DNA from: Mercenaria mercenaria | Lineage: Eukaryota > Mollusca > Bivalvia > Venerida > Veneridae | Assembly: GCF_021730395.1 (NCBI RefSeq) | Contig: NC_069371.1 | Coordinates: 52,648,001-52,712,000, forward strand | Reading direction: 5' to 3' | DNA length: 64,000 bases | Shown here: piece after piece, positions 45,891 through 62,390 of the stretch | Layout: every line of letters starts with the position of its first letter | How positions within the stretch are numbered: position 1 is the first letter of the stretch | Notes under the pieces: generated by a model | Database searches by the model: none | Told to the model about the DNA's origin: nothing | What the model saw: only the letters and a program-made list of their open reading frames with translations | Translations under genes and position numbers: made by a program

Positions 45891-46856
45891 AATAATTTCC
45901 GGACAATTCATTTCTAACACATTTATTATGTATACTTACTATATGTACGAATTGCAATCTCGTTTTTTTGTAGTCTCAAACTGAAAGAAAGCAATTGTAT
46001 TGAACCTTAAGTTGTACTAGTATTATGTTTCACTTTCTTCCTATCTTGAGCAAAACCCTCGAGCATGACTTGGAATTATTAAGTCAAAGTCTGATATTCC
46101 TGTTGGTCTATTGATTAAGATATAGGTCACACAAATCCAGATACACACCAAGATGATCTGTGATTAATTGTATTAGAATTCGTAGGATATTTAAACAAAT
46201 AAATCAATGAAACGGCAAGGGGATGAATGAGGCGACTATTAGGTTTTCTGCTAGACTTAAATACGCGACAAGACACTTTAATAATTGCGATGAAAATAGA
46301 AATAAATTAAAGTTTATATTCCGCCTGTAAAACCAAGTAGTCGCATCACATTGACACTTAGACTACAAAGTCTGTTGAGATCAAGTAATCTGCAATAAAG
46401 TTTATTCTTTCTTCATACTGACACTGATATTTTCTCAGAAAAACATTTCTCTTTAGGCTCATCGAAAGAGATGTAAATTTTTTCAAAAAGTGCTATTAGA
46501 GAGGATTGATTTTATGGCCAAGTGCTTTACATTTAATGACTCTGACTGATGCCAGTCTAGCCAGTCTAACAAATAAATCAATTAAACGGTGTGTGTGTGG
46601 TGGGGGGGGGGGGGGGGGGGGGGGGGGGGAGTGCGGCGAATGAGGCGAAACTTTGAACTTAACTTATAAATACCTGAAAAGACACTTTTATAACTGCGAT
46701 GAAAATAGAAATGAAGTTTATATTCAGCCTGTTAAAACCAAATAGTCGCATCACATAGACGCTAAGCACGTGGGGCTTTAAGACATACAATGTACCCGCG
46801 TATGTCATTAACAACTTTGTTCTGATTGAGCTTAAACAATTTTTCATTTTATCATT
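45891..46856. other. 3' flank of alpha-tubulin A with a local duplication
   Basis: A segment at 46197-46360 is repeated at 46570-46760: both run aataaatcaat-aaacgg, gaatgaggcga, gacactttta-taa, gcgatgaaaatagaaat and aaccaa-tagtcgcatcaca. A run of 28 G lies at 46602-46629. No gene. Confidence 0.6.
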
Positions 46857-46862
46857 TTTATT
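46857..46862 (-). promoter_or_regulatory. candidate poly(A) signal of alpha-tubulin A
   Basis: AATAAA on minus about 190 bases beyond the stop. It is kept in unit B at 59257-59262 in a block that is almost identical between units. Confidence 0.45.
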
Positions 46863-47053
46863 TTCTTCTCATTTTAAAAACTTTTTAATCATCAATTGTT
46901 AACAACAACTAACAAATAACTAACAAATAAAACCAGTCGATGTAATGCTGACTTGACTTTTAAAACATTTTTATCTATTATCTTAAGAGTGTATCTGGTC
47001 CATGAAAAGATGTTATTCCACTTTACAAAACAGTTCATTGTTACTCGGAGTGT

Positions 47054-49534
<2,481 letters not shown>

Positions 49535-49656
49535 GATTGTTGTTTAGTTGTTTTTCCTTTTTTGCTTTAATTGCGTAATAATAACAAAGTAACCTCACAA
49601 AGACGTAATGGTCGGCGTGAGAATACGAATGATGGCGCACTAACGCTTTTGCGGGG

Positions 49657-49663
49657 TATTTAT
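49657..49663 (-). promoter_or_regulatory. TATA-like box of alpha-tubulin A
   Basis: ATAAATA on minus, 123 bp upstream of the ATG. It is kept at 62110-62116 in unit B, 110 bp upstream, with the same flank (gacgacaataaatacccc). A CCAAT motif lies about 50 bp further upstream. Confidence 0.55.
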
Positions 49664-49699
49664 TGTCGTCTGCGTGGCCGTTGCATAGCAAAATAAAAA

Positions 49700-49895
49700 T
49701 TCACTGTTTTCATTGGTTAACCCAGTCAAGTGATGACAACCGTTGGCCATCTTGGTTCTCAAGTTAGACGCGCCGCCCCATATTTTATGAGAAAAAAACC
49801 GGGAACTATGAAAATTAAACCACTAAAAAATTCACTGTTTTCATTGGTTAACCCAGTCAAGTGGCCAACGGTTGTCATCACTTGACTGGGTTAAT
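49700..49895. repeat. local direct and inverted repeats upstream of alpha-tubulin A
   Basis: The phrase ttcactgttttcattggtta then acccagtcaagtg occurs directly repeated at 49700 and 49828. The second copy is followed by its inverted neighbour ggccaacggttgtcatcact and tgactgggttaa. A further direct copy of gttggccatcttggttctca lies at 50166. Unit B has only one simple copy, so unit A was rearranged. Confidence 0.75.
49712..49716 (-). promoter_or_regulatory. CCAAT box of alpha-tubulin A
   Basis: CCAAT on minus, about 50 bp upstream of the TATA-like box. It is conserved at 62165-62169 in unit B with the same context (tttcattggtta on plus). Confidence 0.5.
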
Positions 49896-49916
49896 AGTTC
49901 ATAGTTTCCGGCTTTA

Positions 49917-50160
49917 ACCGCCTCGATAGCCTAGTGGTAGAGCGTCCTCTTCGAGTGTGGGAGGTCGTGGGTTCGATCCACGGCCGCGTCATACCAAAGA
50001 CGTGAATGAAATGGTACCAGTAGTTTAATGCTTGCTTGGCGCTCAGCATTAAAAAGGGACACTCGTGGCGATGGATTCCATCAGGAATGAGGTGTCGAGA
50101 GTGATTTGTATAAGTTGTAGAACTTCCTTCACAATCGACCTAAAATAAATTATGTATAAA
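49917..50160 (+). mobile_element. full-length tRNA-derived SINE
   Basis: The head cctcgatagcctagtggtag then agcgtcc and ggttcgatccacggc resembles a tRNA with A and B boxes. The anticodon stem does not pair, so it is not a working tRNA gene. The body continues with accaaagacgtgaatgaaat, ggacactcgtggcgatg, gaggtgtcgagagtg and an A/T-rich tail. It is absent from unit B, so it was inserted after the duplication or lost from B. Confidence 0.85.
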
Positions 50161-50230
50161 TTAACCGTTGGCCATCTTGGTTCTCAAGTTTAGACGCGCC
50201 GCCCTATATTTATTTTATGAGAAATAATAC

Positions 50231-50251
50231 ACCTGTCAATATTTTGCCCGT

Positions 50252-50283
<32 letters not shown>

Positions 50284-50494
50284 CGGCGGCGGGCTGACCC
50301 AGGGGAATTTTACATTTCAAAAATTTTGTTGTCTAAATCCCCACCCTAGAGACAACCTTTTTTGTCTAAATCCCACCCTAGAGCCTGGTTGTTACATCAA
50401 ATGTTTGTCAAATTCCCGCCTGTCGGGAATGGTCTTCTGTCTAAAGTCCCGTGTATGCCCGCCGCTCCCCCGGGCGGGCAAAATATTGACAGGT
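50231..50494. mobile_element. MITE with 20-bp perfect inverted ends and a G-run
   Basis: Starts acctgtcaatattttgcccg and ends with its exact reverse complement. The interior has a run of 31 G followed by cggcggcggg, and a C-rich patch near the other end (ctcccccgggcggg). Absent from unit B. Confidence 0.8.
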
Positions 50495-50499
50495 GCATA

Positions 50500-52050
50500 A
50501 GCCGGGAACTAAGAAAATTAAACCGCTAAAACATGTCAATACACAAATCGGTCAAAGGATTGGCGAAGGATCAGCATATTCAACCCTTCGGTTCTTAATG
50601 CAAGCAAAATGCCACTTCCAGTCCTGTTTTATATACGATTCATGTATTGACTTTTTAATAAATATGCATATTTGTTGTACTTATAATGTTGTACTTTCCT
50701 TCTCTTTTTTTCTTTGTTTTAGTTTTTTACCAGAAGATGTTGAGGGACAGAGAAATATATTAATCAGACACCGTAAGGAATAAATATAAAAGTTTTTGTA
50801 ATGTTAACAATCTGCTTCAAATGCATTAACAGTTAGGCAAAGATAAGTCATTTTCTGCTTCAATTGTACTTTTGGACAGATCAAAACAGTTTTACATGTT
50901 TTACAAGTTCTCATTCATTTGACATGAAATCAATTTCAGAGAAGAAAAAAAGAAGAAAAAAAGTAAATAAAAATTACCCAAATAAGCAGCTTCAGCTATT
51001 TACTACATTCTACTTGTAAAGGCAATTTAACCTGAGCATTAAATGGAAGAATATTTAATTAACTGTCTTATCATGGTGATAGCTGTTTTTTAAACCATTC
51101 CTTAATTGCACAGTAGTGCCCATATAACTTTTCAGAATCTTAATACCTTATTTTGGTTTTAAGACTTTTTTAACTTTCAATTAGCGACTGCAACTCAGTT
51201 TTATTATATAAAAAAATATGTGTTGATGTAAAAAGACATGTGTGTGTGTGTATAAATTATCTGTGATAATAACTCTCCTGTAATTCAAAATTGAATGGCA
51301 TTGTACTTTTACTGCATGTATAAATATGTTATATGTTTCTTGTACAATGATGAGACGTAAATAAAGAAATATATATCACATCAAAGTAAAGTAGCTTCAC
51401 TACTGTAATAATGCCTTCTTTCTTTGGACCATAAAACGATAAAAATTAGTTTTGCATCAAGTGCTTGAGAAACAACAGACCAAATGCGTTTGGCCTATGA
51501 ATAGTATTTGTAACAGTCATACTTAACTACGCACTTTTTTTTAACTACGCACTTGTGGTGGATAGATTACAGAAAAGGCAAATAAAGATTTTACAAAAGG
51601 TTATTATTCAAAATCCATACCGAACCGAAATCCAATCGATTTATCGGATATGGTTTTAGCTTTTGAACAAAACGTGGAACTTGACTTTATAAAAATGTTT
51701 TAACTATAAAAAAGGATAATCTATAACTGAATTAAAACATATTTAAGAGAGAATCTGATTCAAAACTGCACTTATAATGATTAAAGTTGATCCTAATACA
51801 GGTACAATAATACGTAATTTCCCTTGGCTGAGAATTAAACGTGATACCAAAAACGTGAACCAATCTGTTTTTTTTGTTTTTTTTTTCGAATCTCGTTTTT
51901 TTGTTGGGACTGTGTAAATGTAAATCAACCCATAAAAAAAAAAAGAGAATACTTAAAGAAGGTAAATGTCTGTGTGAGCAAAATATAGGGGACGAAACAG
52001 CTACTATTCTACGATGAAGCACTATTTTATTACCTCCCTTACCTAAATAA
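50500..52050. other. end of unit A and spacer between units
   Basis: Up to about 51520 the sequence matches the end of unit B (50560-50600, and 50780-51520 against 63470-63920). The rest is AT-rich spacer without a gene. A directly repeated ttttttttaactacgcactt lies near 51535. Confidence 0.5.
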
Positions 52051-52977
52051 TATGAGTTTCTTTGTATTAACCCACGAGCATTTTCAGGGGTAGTCATAAC
52101 AGACACACTGAGGAAAACAGGCAAGGAATCAGGTATTGGAATCGTTGGATGAATCAGACGCGGTCGCCAAGTCATACTAAGTGTGAAATCAAATGCAAAA
52201 GCGTTTCACCTCAAAGCAATAGTCATACAAAAAAGAAATGCCAGGGAAAATATATTTCCTAATCTGGTTTTGTCTGTAAACTGTCAATAAAGCGTTCACA
52301 TAGCAGATACTGAATATGCGCTTTGGCAACCTTGCATTGCAATATGTTCTTGGCATTAAAGTCGTTTAGAAATACATTTGTATCAGTAGCTTTATTACTA
52401 GACTAGTTCATGGACTATGATATATATATTTTTAGTTTTACCAAATAGCCAGTCTGTATCTTAGGTCAAACATCATGTGATAATATTACAGTCAGTTCTC
52501 TGGGGGTAAATCTGTAAAATAGGTTGACACTATCACTGTTATATAAAATAAAAGAAGAGTTATAAAAAAAATCTGAAATTTTGTGACAAGCCAGGTTCGA
52601 AAGTGCTCGATAAGCGTCCAACATTTTTTAGATCAAATTCTGATAATATTGACAAGATATGATTGTTTTTTCTAGGCAATATATTTGGTCACAAGTCCAA
52701 CGACACCACTGGAGCCGTCCTGTCCTACTAAAATGGCTTTACCCACGGACCAGTCATGACACCTGAAATGGAGTCGTTGGTCATAGCTAAGATAGTTTTT
52801 ATGTACTCGAGATCATCTGGACTGCATAGAACAAAATACAATAGTAAATTCAGGCTAGATTCATCTATACATGTACTGTACATGCATTTTCTCGATATCG
52901 ACATTATGGATAAAATCCCGTTTTCCGGTATTAACCACTAATAAACGCCCGTTCCCGTTTTCACGGTGTGTGTGTGT

Positions 52978-53012
<35 letters not shown>
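52978..53012. repeat. run of 35 G
   Basis: A gtgtgtgtgt tract followed by an uninterrupted G-run. Two more runs lie at 46602-46629 (28 G) and 50253-50283 (31 G), all on the plus strand. Confidence 0.85.
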
Positions 53013-53013
<1 letters not shown>

Positions 53014-53350
53014 ATCGGCCATTACGCTACATGGCATTAGTGTTTAGATTATCCTTTTTTAAAGTTTTAAACAAAGAAAATGAATAGAAAAGTATTACAG
53101 ATTATCATTAAACATTGTTGTAACTAGGATGTAGCAAAAATATTATCAAAATTTACTTTATTTTTGAAATTTTATCTTTTATTCTACACTGCCGCTTCCG
53201 TGGCTCGATACCGAAGGTGTGAAATTATTTGCATTTTTCAAGGTAAAAAGATTATTTTTGCAAAAAATAATGCCGAGGTCGTAGAATAGTATTTCGATTG
53301 TGAGAAAGTAAGAACTTTCATAAATTCTTCTCTTCTGGCAAAAATAATCG

Positions 53351-53719
53351 CTAATATTTTACACGGTCGTTATATCGGTTAATCTCACCAGTCCCGACCT
53401 TCAACTCCCAGACAACCGTAACAGAACCTTGTTCATAACCGTTCTGAACGTTACCATAGGCACTGGCAATTTGGATGCCATTTTTCTCGATGATCATGTG
53501 ACTTTCGTCCTGGTTATTGTTGAAATTGACGGACGTAGAAAAGATATAGATCCCGGAAATCGGTGCAGTAAATATACCGCCTGAAGCATGGTAACCACAG
53601 CCGATGTTCAGTTTCAAAGAATTGAAGACAAGCGTCTGGTTGATGTCAATATGATCAATCGTCCCGGTCAAAGTTGCATGAAATGCTACAGTTTCATAGT
53701 CTGCTGAATATTTTTGGCT
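53351..53719 (-). pseudogene. C1q domain exon, unit B, damaged
   Basis: About 90 percent like the unit A exon over strands HIDINQTLVFNSLKLNIG, GGIFTAPISGIYIFSTSV and DESHMIIEKNGIQIA. A 14-bp deletion just after the acceptor shifts the frame relative to the phase-1 family pattern. The homology also stops after VTVVWELKVG, so the last strands are missing. No signal exon exists upstream in unit B. A processed protein is very unlikely. Confidence 0.82.
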
Positions 53720-54021
53720 CTGAAATTTAAAAATCAAGCTTAGACGAGTTCGGAATTAGACGTAATTACTGCAAATTTTCTCATCTTATACATGTGTGAC
53801 ATTTTGCACTCAGCACGGGCTCAAACATCGAACCGGACGCTGGGGCCTAGTTGTCATGTTCCGGACTACGAAATAAGGGGTTGTGAATCTGATAACCCAG
53901 TCCTACTATAATATTTAGTAACATTGTCTCTGACTAGAATCCCGTGTATGTGTGTTTACTCATGACGAAGTAAGAATCAAAACCGTTTTTTGAAATGGGG
54001 CTTCTTCCGTGCTTTTCACTA

Positions 54022-54041
54022 TCACCCTCTTCCATACCCTC
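54022..54041. other. 20-bp match to the alpha-tubulin coding sequence
   Basis: tcaccctcttccataccctc is identical to bases 47160-47179 and 59559-59578 in the last exon of the tubulin genes (same orientation). It lies within a stretch of about 95 bp that is absent at the matching place in unit A. Confidence 0.7.
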
Positions 54042-54187
54042 CCACTATCAATTTTATTAGGATTTTCCAAAAACCTGTCATAATAATACGCCGTGCAGAG
54101 TGCAATGTCTTACGGTGAGGTCAGATGCACAGTATTTTGAGTCCGCATATCTTTTCCCTCCTTCGAAGGAGATATTCTATTTGACAA

Positions 54188-54700
54188 TTCGAATTAGTAT
54201 GACCCTGGGTCGGACATATTCCAATTAGCTCTAAGACAATTCCGAAATAGTATGACCCTCAATTACATCGGCCATCTTTAGTACGACCCTGGGTGGGACA
54301 TATTCCAATTAGTATGACCCTGGGTGGGACATATTCCAATTAGTATGACCCTGGGTGGGACATATTCCAATTAGTACGACCCTGGGTGGGACATGTTCCA
54401 ATTAGTATGACCCTGGGTCGGACACAGTTACAATTAGTATGACCCTAGGTCGAACATATTAACAATTAGTATGACCCTGGGTCGAACATATTTACAATTA
54501 GTATGACCCTGGGTCGGACATATTCCAATATAAGAAATAGCTTAAAGCTGATTCCCAACCAGGGTCATACTAAATTAAATATGTCCGACCCTGGGTCGTA
54601 CCAAATGAAATAGCTTTAAGCTAATTCTAAACCAGGGTCATACTAAATAGAATATGTCCGACCCTGGGTCGTACTAAATCTAATTGTCTTAAAGCTAAAA
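54188..54700. repeat. palindromic array of about 31-bp units
   Basis: About nine units of gtatgaccctgggtcggaca plus tattccaatta in direct orientation (54200-54530). After a short spacer with ttaaagct, two to three inverted units follow (cagggtcatactaaat, atgtccgaccctgggtcgta). It is not in unit A. Confidence 0.88.
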
Positions 54701-54769
54701 TCGGCATGTTTGACCCTAACGGTACGTCATATATATACATACATTGTCTTTTACGATTTTAAAAGCTTC

Positions 54770-55300
54770 ATCATATATAATTATTCATATTTAAAGAAAT
54801 ATCTTCAGACATATGCCACCTTATTTCAAATTTAGGAAGTACTATTTTGTTAGTTACTAATGTAAGTATATATAATAGAAAAAAATCTAAAATATAAATG
54901 CTAGTTGCGCATTAAAAAAAATATGTTAAATCGTAGTCCTGAATCCTCTCATACACAGCTAATATGTTTTGATATTCTTATAAAAACTTGGTGCTCTAGG
55001 TTTTATAACTTTGACATTTTATGAACATCTTGAGCAGATCTTGAGTCAATTTTAGTAAAGCTCTTTATTCGTTAGAAAGAGAGATAACTTTCGAACTATG
55101 AACAAGATGTATGATGATTGTCGATACCGACAGGCTAGTAGAAAACCAACCGATTTTTTTTCCAGAGAACAGGCTGGTCACCCTGGCCTATGGCAGTTAG
55201 CTCGTCGATCTGATCCCGAAGTGTACTCTGTAGTCTGAGTGTATATTAGTTAGCCTATTGTTCTGTGTCACAGTTAATTATGAAAACACTATTTTTTTTG
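54770..55300. other. unit B counterpart of the C1q 5' flank
   Basis: Matches unit A 45010-45460 (caccttatt-caaatttagga, gaactatgaacaaga, tgatgattgtcgatac). No coding sequence. In unit A this flank follows the C1q signal exon, which is missing here. Confidence 0.55.
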
Positions 55301-55409
55301 TAATTTGACATTTTCAAACGATAGCTACCAGAAATTGCAATTGCTTGGAGTATGAAATAATGAAACACTACCGAAATATACTTTAGACGGGTTTTCAAGT
55401 TTTCACAAT

Positions 55410-58121
55410 CACCCTTGTTGCCCGAATAATACGAAATGCTGTGATAATTACAAAATGCTACAAACTGGATGAAATGTCAAACTTGGCTAGGACATTTTTT
55501 TTTTCAATATTTTCTAATTACTCATTCTGATTGTTTAAAGTATTATAACTGATTCAACATTGTTTAGAAGCTCTACCATTTGCACTAAACAACTTGCATA
55601 TGGGACATAATGTTCACTATGAAAAGCCAGGGTTGGTAAACCCGGGTTTTCCCGGGTTGGGCAATACTCCTAAAAATGAATGGTGGGCAATACTGGGCAA
55701 TAAGTTTTTCTATTTCTTTTAAAAAAAAAAATTCTATGTTATAAAATGTGAGCTTATTCTTACATTAAGTTTTACTTACTTTGAAACCATTGGTGAAGTG
55801 ATAGGTAGCTGACAGAACAGTTTCATTAACAAAATTATGGTTTTTTTACACAACAAAATATTTTTTATGTGAAAGTTAAACACCTTTCAACATTTCTAGT
55901 GAGATCTGTAGATTTTGCTTATTAATAACATATATGATAGTCTATCAGTCTAGTTCTTTATCACAAAGCATTTTGTAACTGAACACAAGTTTCGCAGTTT
56001 TTTCAATCCCAAGTCTGTTTCTGAGTTTTGTCGGAGTAATACCAAAATTTAAAAACACCCTTTCAATTGACTAACGCAGTTTAACATTTCAGTCTATGAC
56101 CTTTCAGACTCTCAATTTTGGCACTAACCACAGTGCCACAGTCTTTACATTTTGCAATCTTTTGGCGATTCAAAGCGTTGTCAACCTCATATAATGGACT
56201 TTCGGTAATGAATATTATTTTGTATTTTTCAGTTATTATATAAACAATGATATGAACATGTTCAGAAGTTTTTATTTTAGATCAAATAACCCATATTGAC
56301 AAATATATAAGCATATAGTAGTAGTCGATGGATACTGACCCAAGTGTTCATAGAAGTTTCGAAGATAAAGCCCGAAATGTTATGTGGATAATAGCCAATA
56401 TTGTAGTTTGAAATTTTGCATATGCTGTTCTAAAGGTACCGATTGTTGTATATTGAAGAAGTATACTCATAAAATGTGGTAACTAATTGCTGTAGCATGC
56501 CCAAGATAATGTATTATACAGATAGTGTCAGATGTTCCTGAAATATGTTATCAAAAGGGTAAATGTCTATATCTTTGTAAAATTCTGTTTTAAAAATCAA
56601 GTCAGCTATCAGAAAGTTCTAAAGCTTATACGTCTGTATCTTTTCTACTAGATTTTGGTAAAAATTTAAACAAGCCATAACAGGTAAATTTAACACGTGA
56701 ATTTAAATGTGCAGATTCCACAGGGGGAATGGGTACACCCATATTTACAAATTAAGCATGCTAGGGGTCTGTTAGCATTTTAAGAGTGTGAAATTAATGG
56801 CACTTTAACAGGTCAGTTTTGCTTGACTATGTTGAATATTGCTGTGAATTCATAGAAGAAGTACATTCCCTTAGCTGATAGTAGTTTGATACTGTACTTA
56901 ATGATTTAGTACACTTGTTAACCTTTCCAAACAAAGTTGTCCCCCTTAGAATGTTTACCCCACCAAAATTTCATCTGCAATACAAGACTGTTATCACATA
57001 CATTTCTATACTGAAATATAAAGAGTTGGTCCCAGAGATGTATAGGAAGATCTACGTTCATTAACTTAATATTTGTTCAATATCCCCTTCCCTCTTCTTC
57101 TGTAAGTTCAATACATTAAGTTGGTGTTATGAATTGTAATTGAGATCAGTTTTTTTGTTTTTTTTTTTGCTTTGTTTCTTGGGCTATAATAACCATGCTG
57201 TTCAAAATCTGTGGTATTTTTAGTGGTGTTTAAAATCCTGGGTTTTTTAGAAGACCGTATATACGTCTCGTAGATCTCGGTAGGTTGAAGAGAACCTCCA
57301 GCCAAACACCAAAAGTCATTTCTAAAGGAGCCAAAGATCTGTACAGGTCGACTGCCGGGTACTCTCCCCACCAGCACTGAAACAAGCGCGAATATATGGC
57401 CGTATATATGGAAACCGTGAGGTAAAATGGGACAGCGAGGGAAAATAATATTTTTGCACATGTCTGCTTGATACCAGGAAGGTGCGAATTGTACGCTGTG
57501 CCTGTTACCAACTTATAAAAATCGCTAACAGGTTCATATCATCATGTTGTTACAAACTCATTCACCAAAACATGTCCACACACACAAAACTGGTCAATGT
57601 GTAATGGAATGTAAATGAAAAAAAACAATGACGGCTATTATCCACTTTCAAAGACAACCCATGTAGGGCATTATCCATGGTCATTTTCGGCTATTATCCA
57701 TTTTTCACACAAGGATCAATATAAATGGTTTTGACATAAAAACGGCAAACGTAAACAACTTACCCTAAACTATGTCAGATAGTGAAATGGTAGAGCCGTA
57801 TATATACAGTGAATTACGGCGCCTGAATTACAAGCATAAAAAACAACTCTAAATATTTTTTATGAATTTTCAAACTAAACTCACATGGATTTTGTAAACT
57901 ATTCAACATATTGTGTATTGTATTCACAAAAATACAGTAAAATAGTTTGAGTTCCATGGAAAGAAATCACCATTCGTTCTTTTTGCAACATCTGGTGGTT
58001 AAAATCTCTTATCAAGCCACAGCAACTTACCGAAAAACCTGAAATTTTCAGAAGCGTTCATCTGCCATTTTGTAGCATTTTGGAAATCACAGCATTTCGT
58101 ATTATCCGGATAACAAGGGTG
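55410..58121. mobile_element. 2.7-kb DNA element with about 35-bp inverted ends, decayed
   Basis: Left end cacccttgttgcccgaataa then tacgaaatgctgtgat. The right end is inverted, with ccggataatacgaaatgctg. No clear target duplication. On minus near 56070-56150 a short stretch KCKDCGTVVSAKIESLKGHR then LKC recalls a BED-type zinc finger, as in hAT transposases, but no catalytic region was recognised. Absent from unit A. Confidence 0.6.
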
Positions 58122-58444
58122 TAAAAGGTGGTTACGTACTGACCCCCTATATCTATGTGGTCATGTTTGTTCTAGGCTAGACTAGCCACTAGACTGATAA
58201 CTATATTTCTATATTTTTCCCTTTTTTGACGAATTCAATTTCATAGAGACAAAAGCCAGTCTATTTTAGAGATTTTCACACAGGACTGATGTTGAAATTA
58301 TCATTGATATTGGACATAGGATATAGACTGGCTCAGTTCACTACATTCCACCATAAAAATATAAAAAGATATATCATAGTCTAGGAGTTAGTCTAGTTCT
58401 AGGCTAAAATATGTGGTCGATAAAACAGATCAGCTATGGGGTTT

Positions 58445-58556
58445 GTTAGTGACCCTCCACGGAACTATGTCGGGTCAGCATGACAAATAGGGTGACTCGG
58501 CTAACGCCTCGCCCCCTATTAATCTCACTGACCCCACATATTTCCGTAGAGGGTCA
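58445..58556. mobile_element. MITE, ccacggaaatatg family (unit B)
   Basis: Left arm gtgaccctccacggaactat, right arm inverted as catatttccgtagagggtca. Same position as 45748-45890 in unit A. Confidence 0.78.
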
Positions 58557-58919
58557 CTAAAAAACCCAATAAGTAATGATATTTTCCGGACAATTTAATT
58601 TCTAACACACTTATTATGTATAATTATTATATGTACGAATTGCAATCTTTCGTTTTTCTGTAATCTGTTATCTCAAACTGAAAGAAAGCAAGTATGATGA
58701 ACCAAAGTTGTACTAGTATTATGTTTCACTTTCTTCCTATCTTAAGCAAAACCCTCGAGAATGACATGGAATTATTAAGTCAAAGTCATGATATTCATGT
58801 TGGTCCATTTATTAAGAAATAAGTCATACAACGCCAGATACACACCAAGATGGTCTGTGGTTAATGGGGATACTTTAACAAATAAATCAATTAAACGTTA
58901 AAGGGGGTGGGTGAGGGGG

Positions 58920-59110
58920 ATATGCATATTTGTTGTACTTATGTTACTGTTACTTGAAATATGCATATTTGTTGTACTTATGTTACAAGTATGTTTTGGT
59001 TTTTTACCAGAAAATGTAAACACGAAGGCCAGAGAAATATATTAGTTTAGTTTAAACACATTATATATAGAATACATATATTGGTACAATTATGTCATCC
59101 TGTGGTGAAA
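58920..59110. repeat. direct repeat flanking alpha-tubulin B, left copy
   Basis: gaaatatgcatatttgttgt, ttacaagtatgttttg, ttttaccagaaaatgtaaac, cagagaaatatattagttta and tggtacaattatgtcat recur at 63008-63172. The copies are over 90 percent alike and in the same orientation on either side of the tubulin gene. Confidence 0.85.
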
Positions 59111-59256
59111 GCCAAGTTTATATTCAGCCTGTTAAAGCCAAATAGTCGCATCACATAGACGCTAAGCACGTGGGGCTTTAAGATATACAATGTACCCGTG
59201 TATGTCATTAACAACTTTGTTCTGATTGAGCAAAAACAATTTTTCATTTTATCATT

Positions 59257-59262
59257 TTTATT
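59257..59262 (-). promoter_or_regulatory. candidate poly(A) signal of alpha-tubulin B
   Basis: Same AATAAA and flank as in unit A (46857-46862). Confidence 0.4.
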
Positions 59263-59455
59263 TTCTTCTCATTTTAAAAACTTTTTAATCATCAATTGTT
59301 AACAACAACTAACAAATAACTAACAAATAAAACCAGTCGATGTAATGCTGACTTGACTTTTAAAACATTTTTATCTATTATCTTAAGAGTGTATCTGGTC
59401 CATGAAAAGATGTTATTCCACTTTAAAAACAGTTCATTGTTACTTGGAGTGTTTA

Positions 59456-62000
<2,545 letters not shown>

Positions 62001-62109
62001 GATTGTTATTTAGTTGTTTTTCCTTTTTTGCTTTAAAAGAGTAACCTCACAAAAGACGTAATGGTCGGCGTGAGAATACGAATGATAGCGCGAAAATGCT
62101 TTTGGGGGG

Positions 62110-62116
62110 TATTTAT
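62110..62116 (-). promoter_or_regulatory. TATA-like box of alpha-tubulin B
   Basis: ATAAATA on minus, 110 bp upstream of the ATG, conserved with unit A (49657-49663). Confidence 0.5.
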
Positions 62117-62164
62117 TGTCGTCTGCGTGGCCGTTGCATAGCAAAATAAAAATGCACTGTTTTC

Positions 62165-62169
62165 ATTGG
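62165..62169 (-). promoter_or_regulatory. CCAAT box of alpha-tubulin B
   Basis: CCAAT on minus, about 50 bp upstream of the TATA-like box, as in unit A. Confidence 0.45.
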
Positions 62170-62390
62170 TTAGCCCAGTCAAGTGATGACAACCGGCTAA
62201 TTTTTCAAATTTCATTGGTCCGTTTCAAGACAAAGTGTAACCATCTTGGTTCTCAAGTTTAGACGCACCGCTCCATATTTAATGACAAAAAAGCCGGGAA
62301 CTATGAAAATTAAACCGCTAAAACATGTAAATACACAAATCGGTCAAAGGATTGGCGAAGGATCAGCATATTCAACCCTTCGGTTCTTAA

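Noticed and set aside
49917-49990. tRNA gene
   Set aside because: A and B boxes and a T-arm are present, but the anticodon arm does not pair, and a SINE body follows directly.
57108-57511. Two overlapping minus-strand frames of 93 and 117 codons
   Set aside because: They overlap in different frames inside the decayed 2.7-kb element and show no recognised domain.
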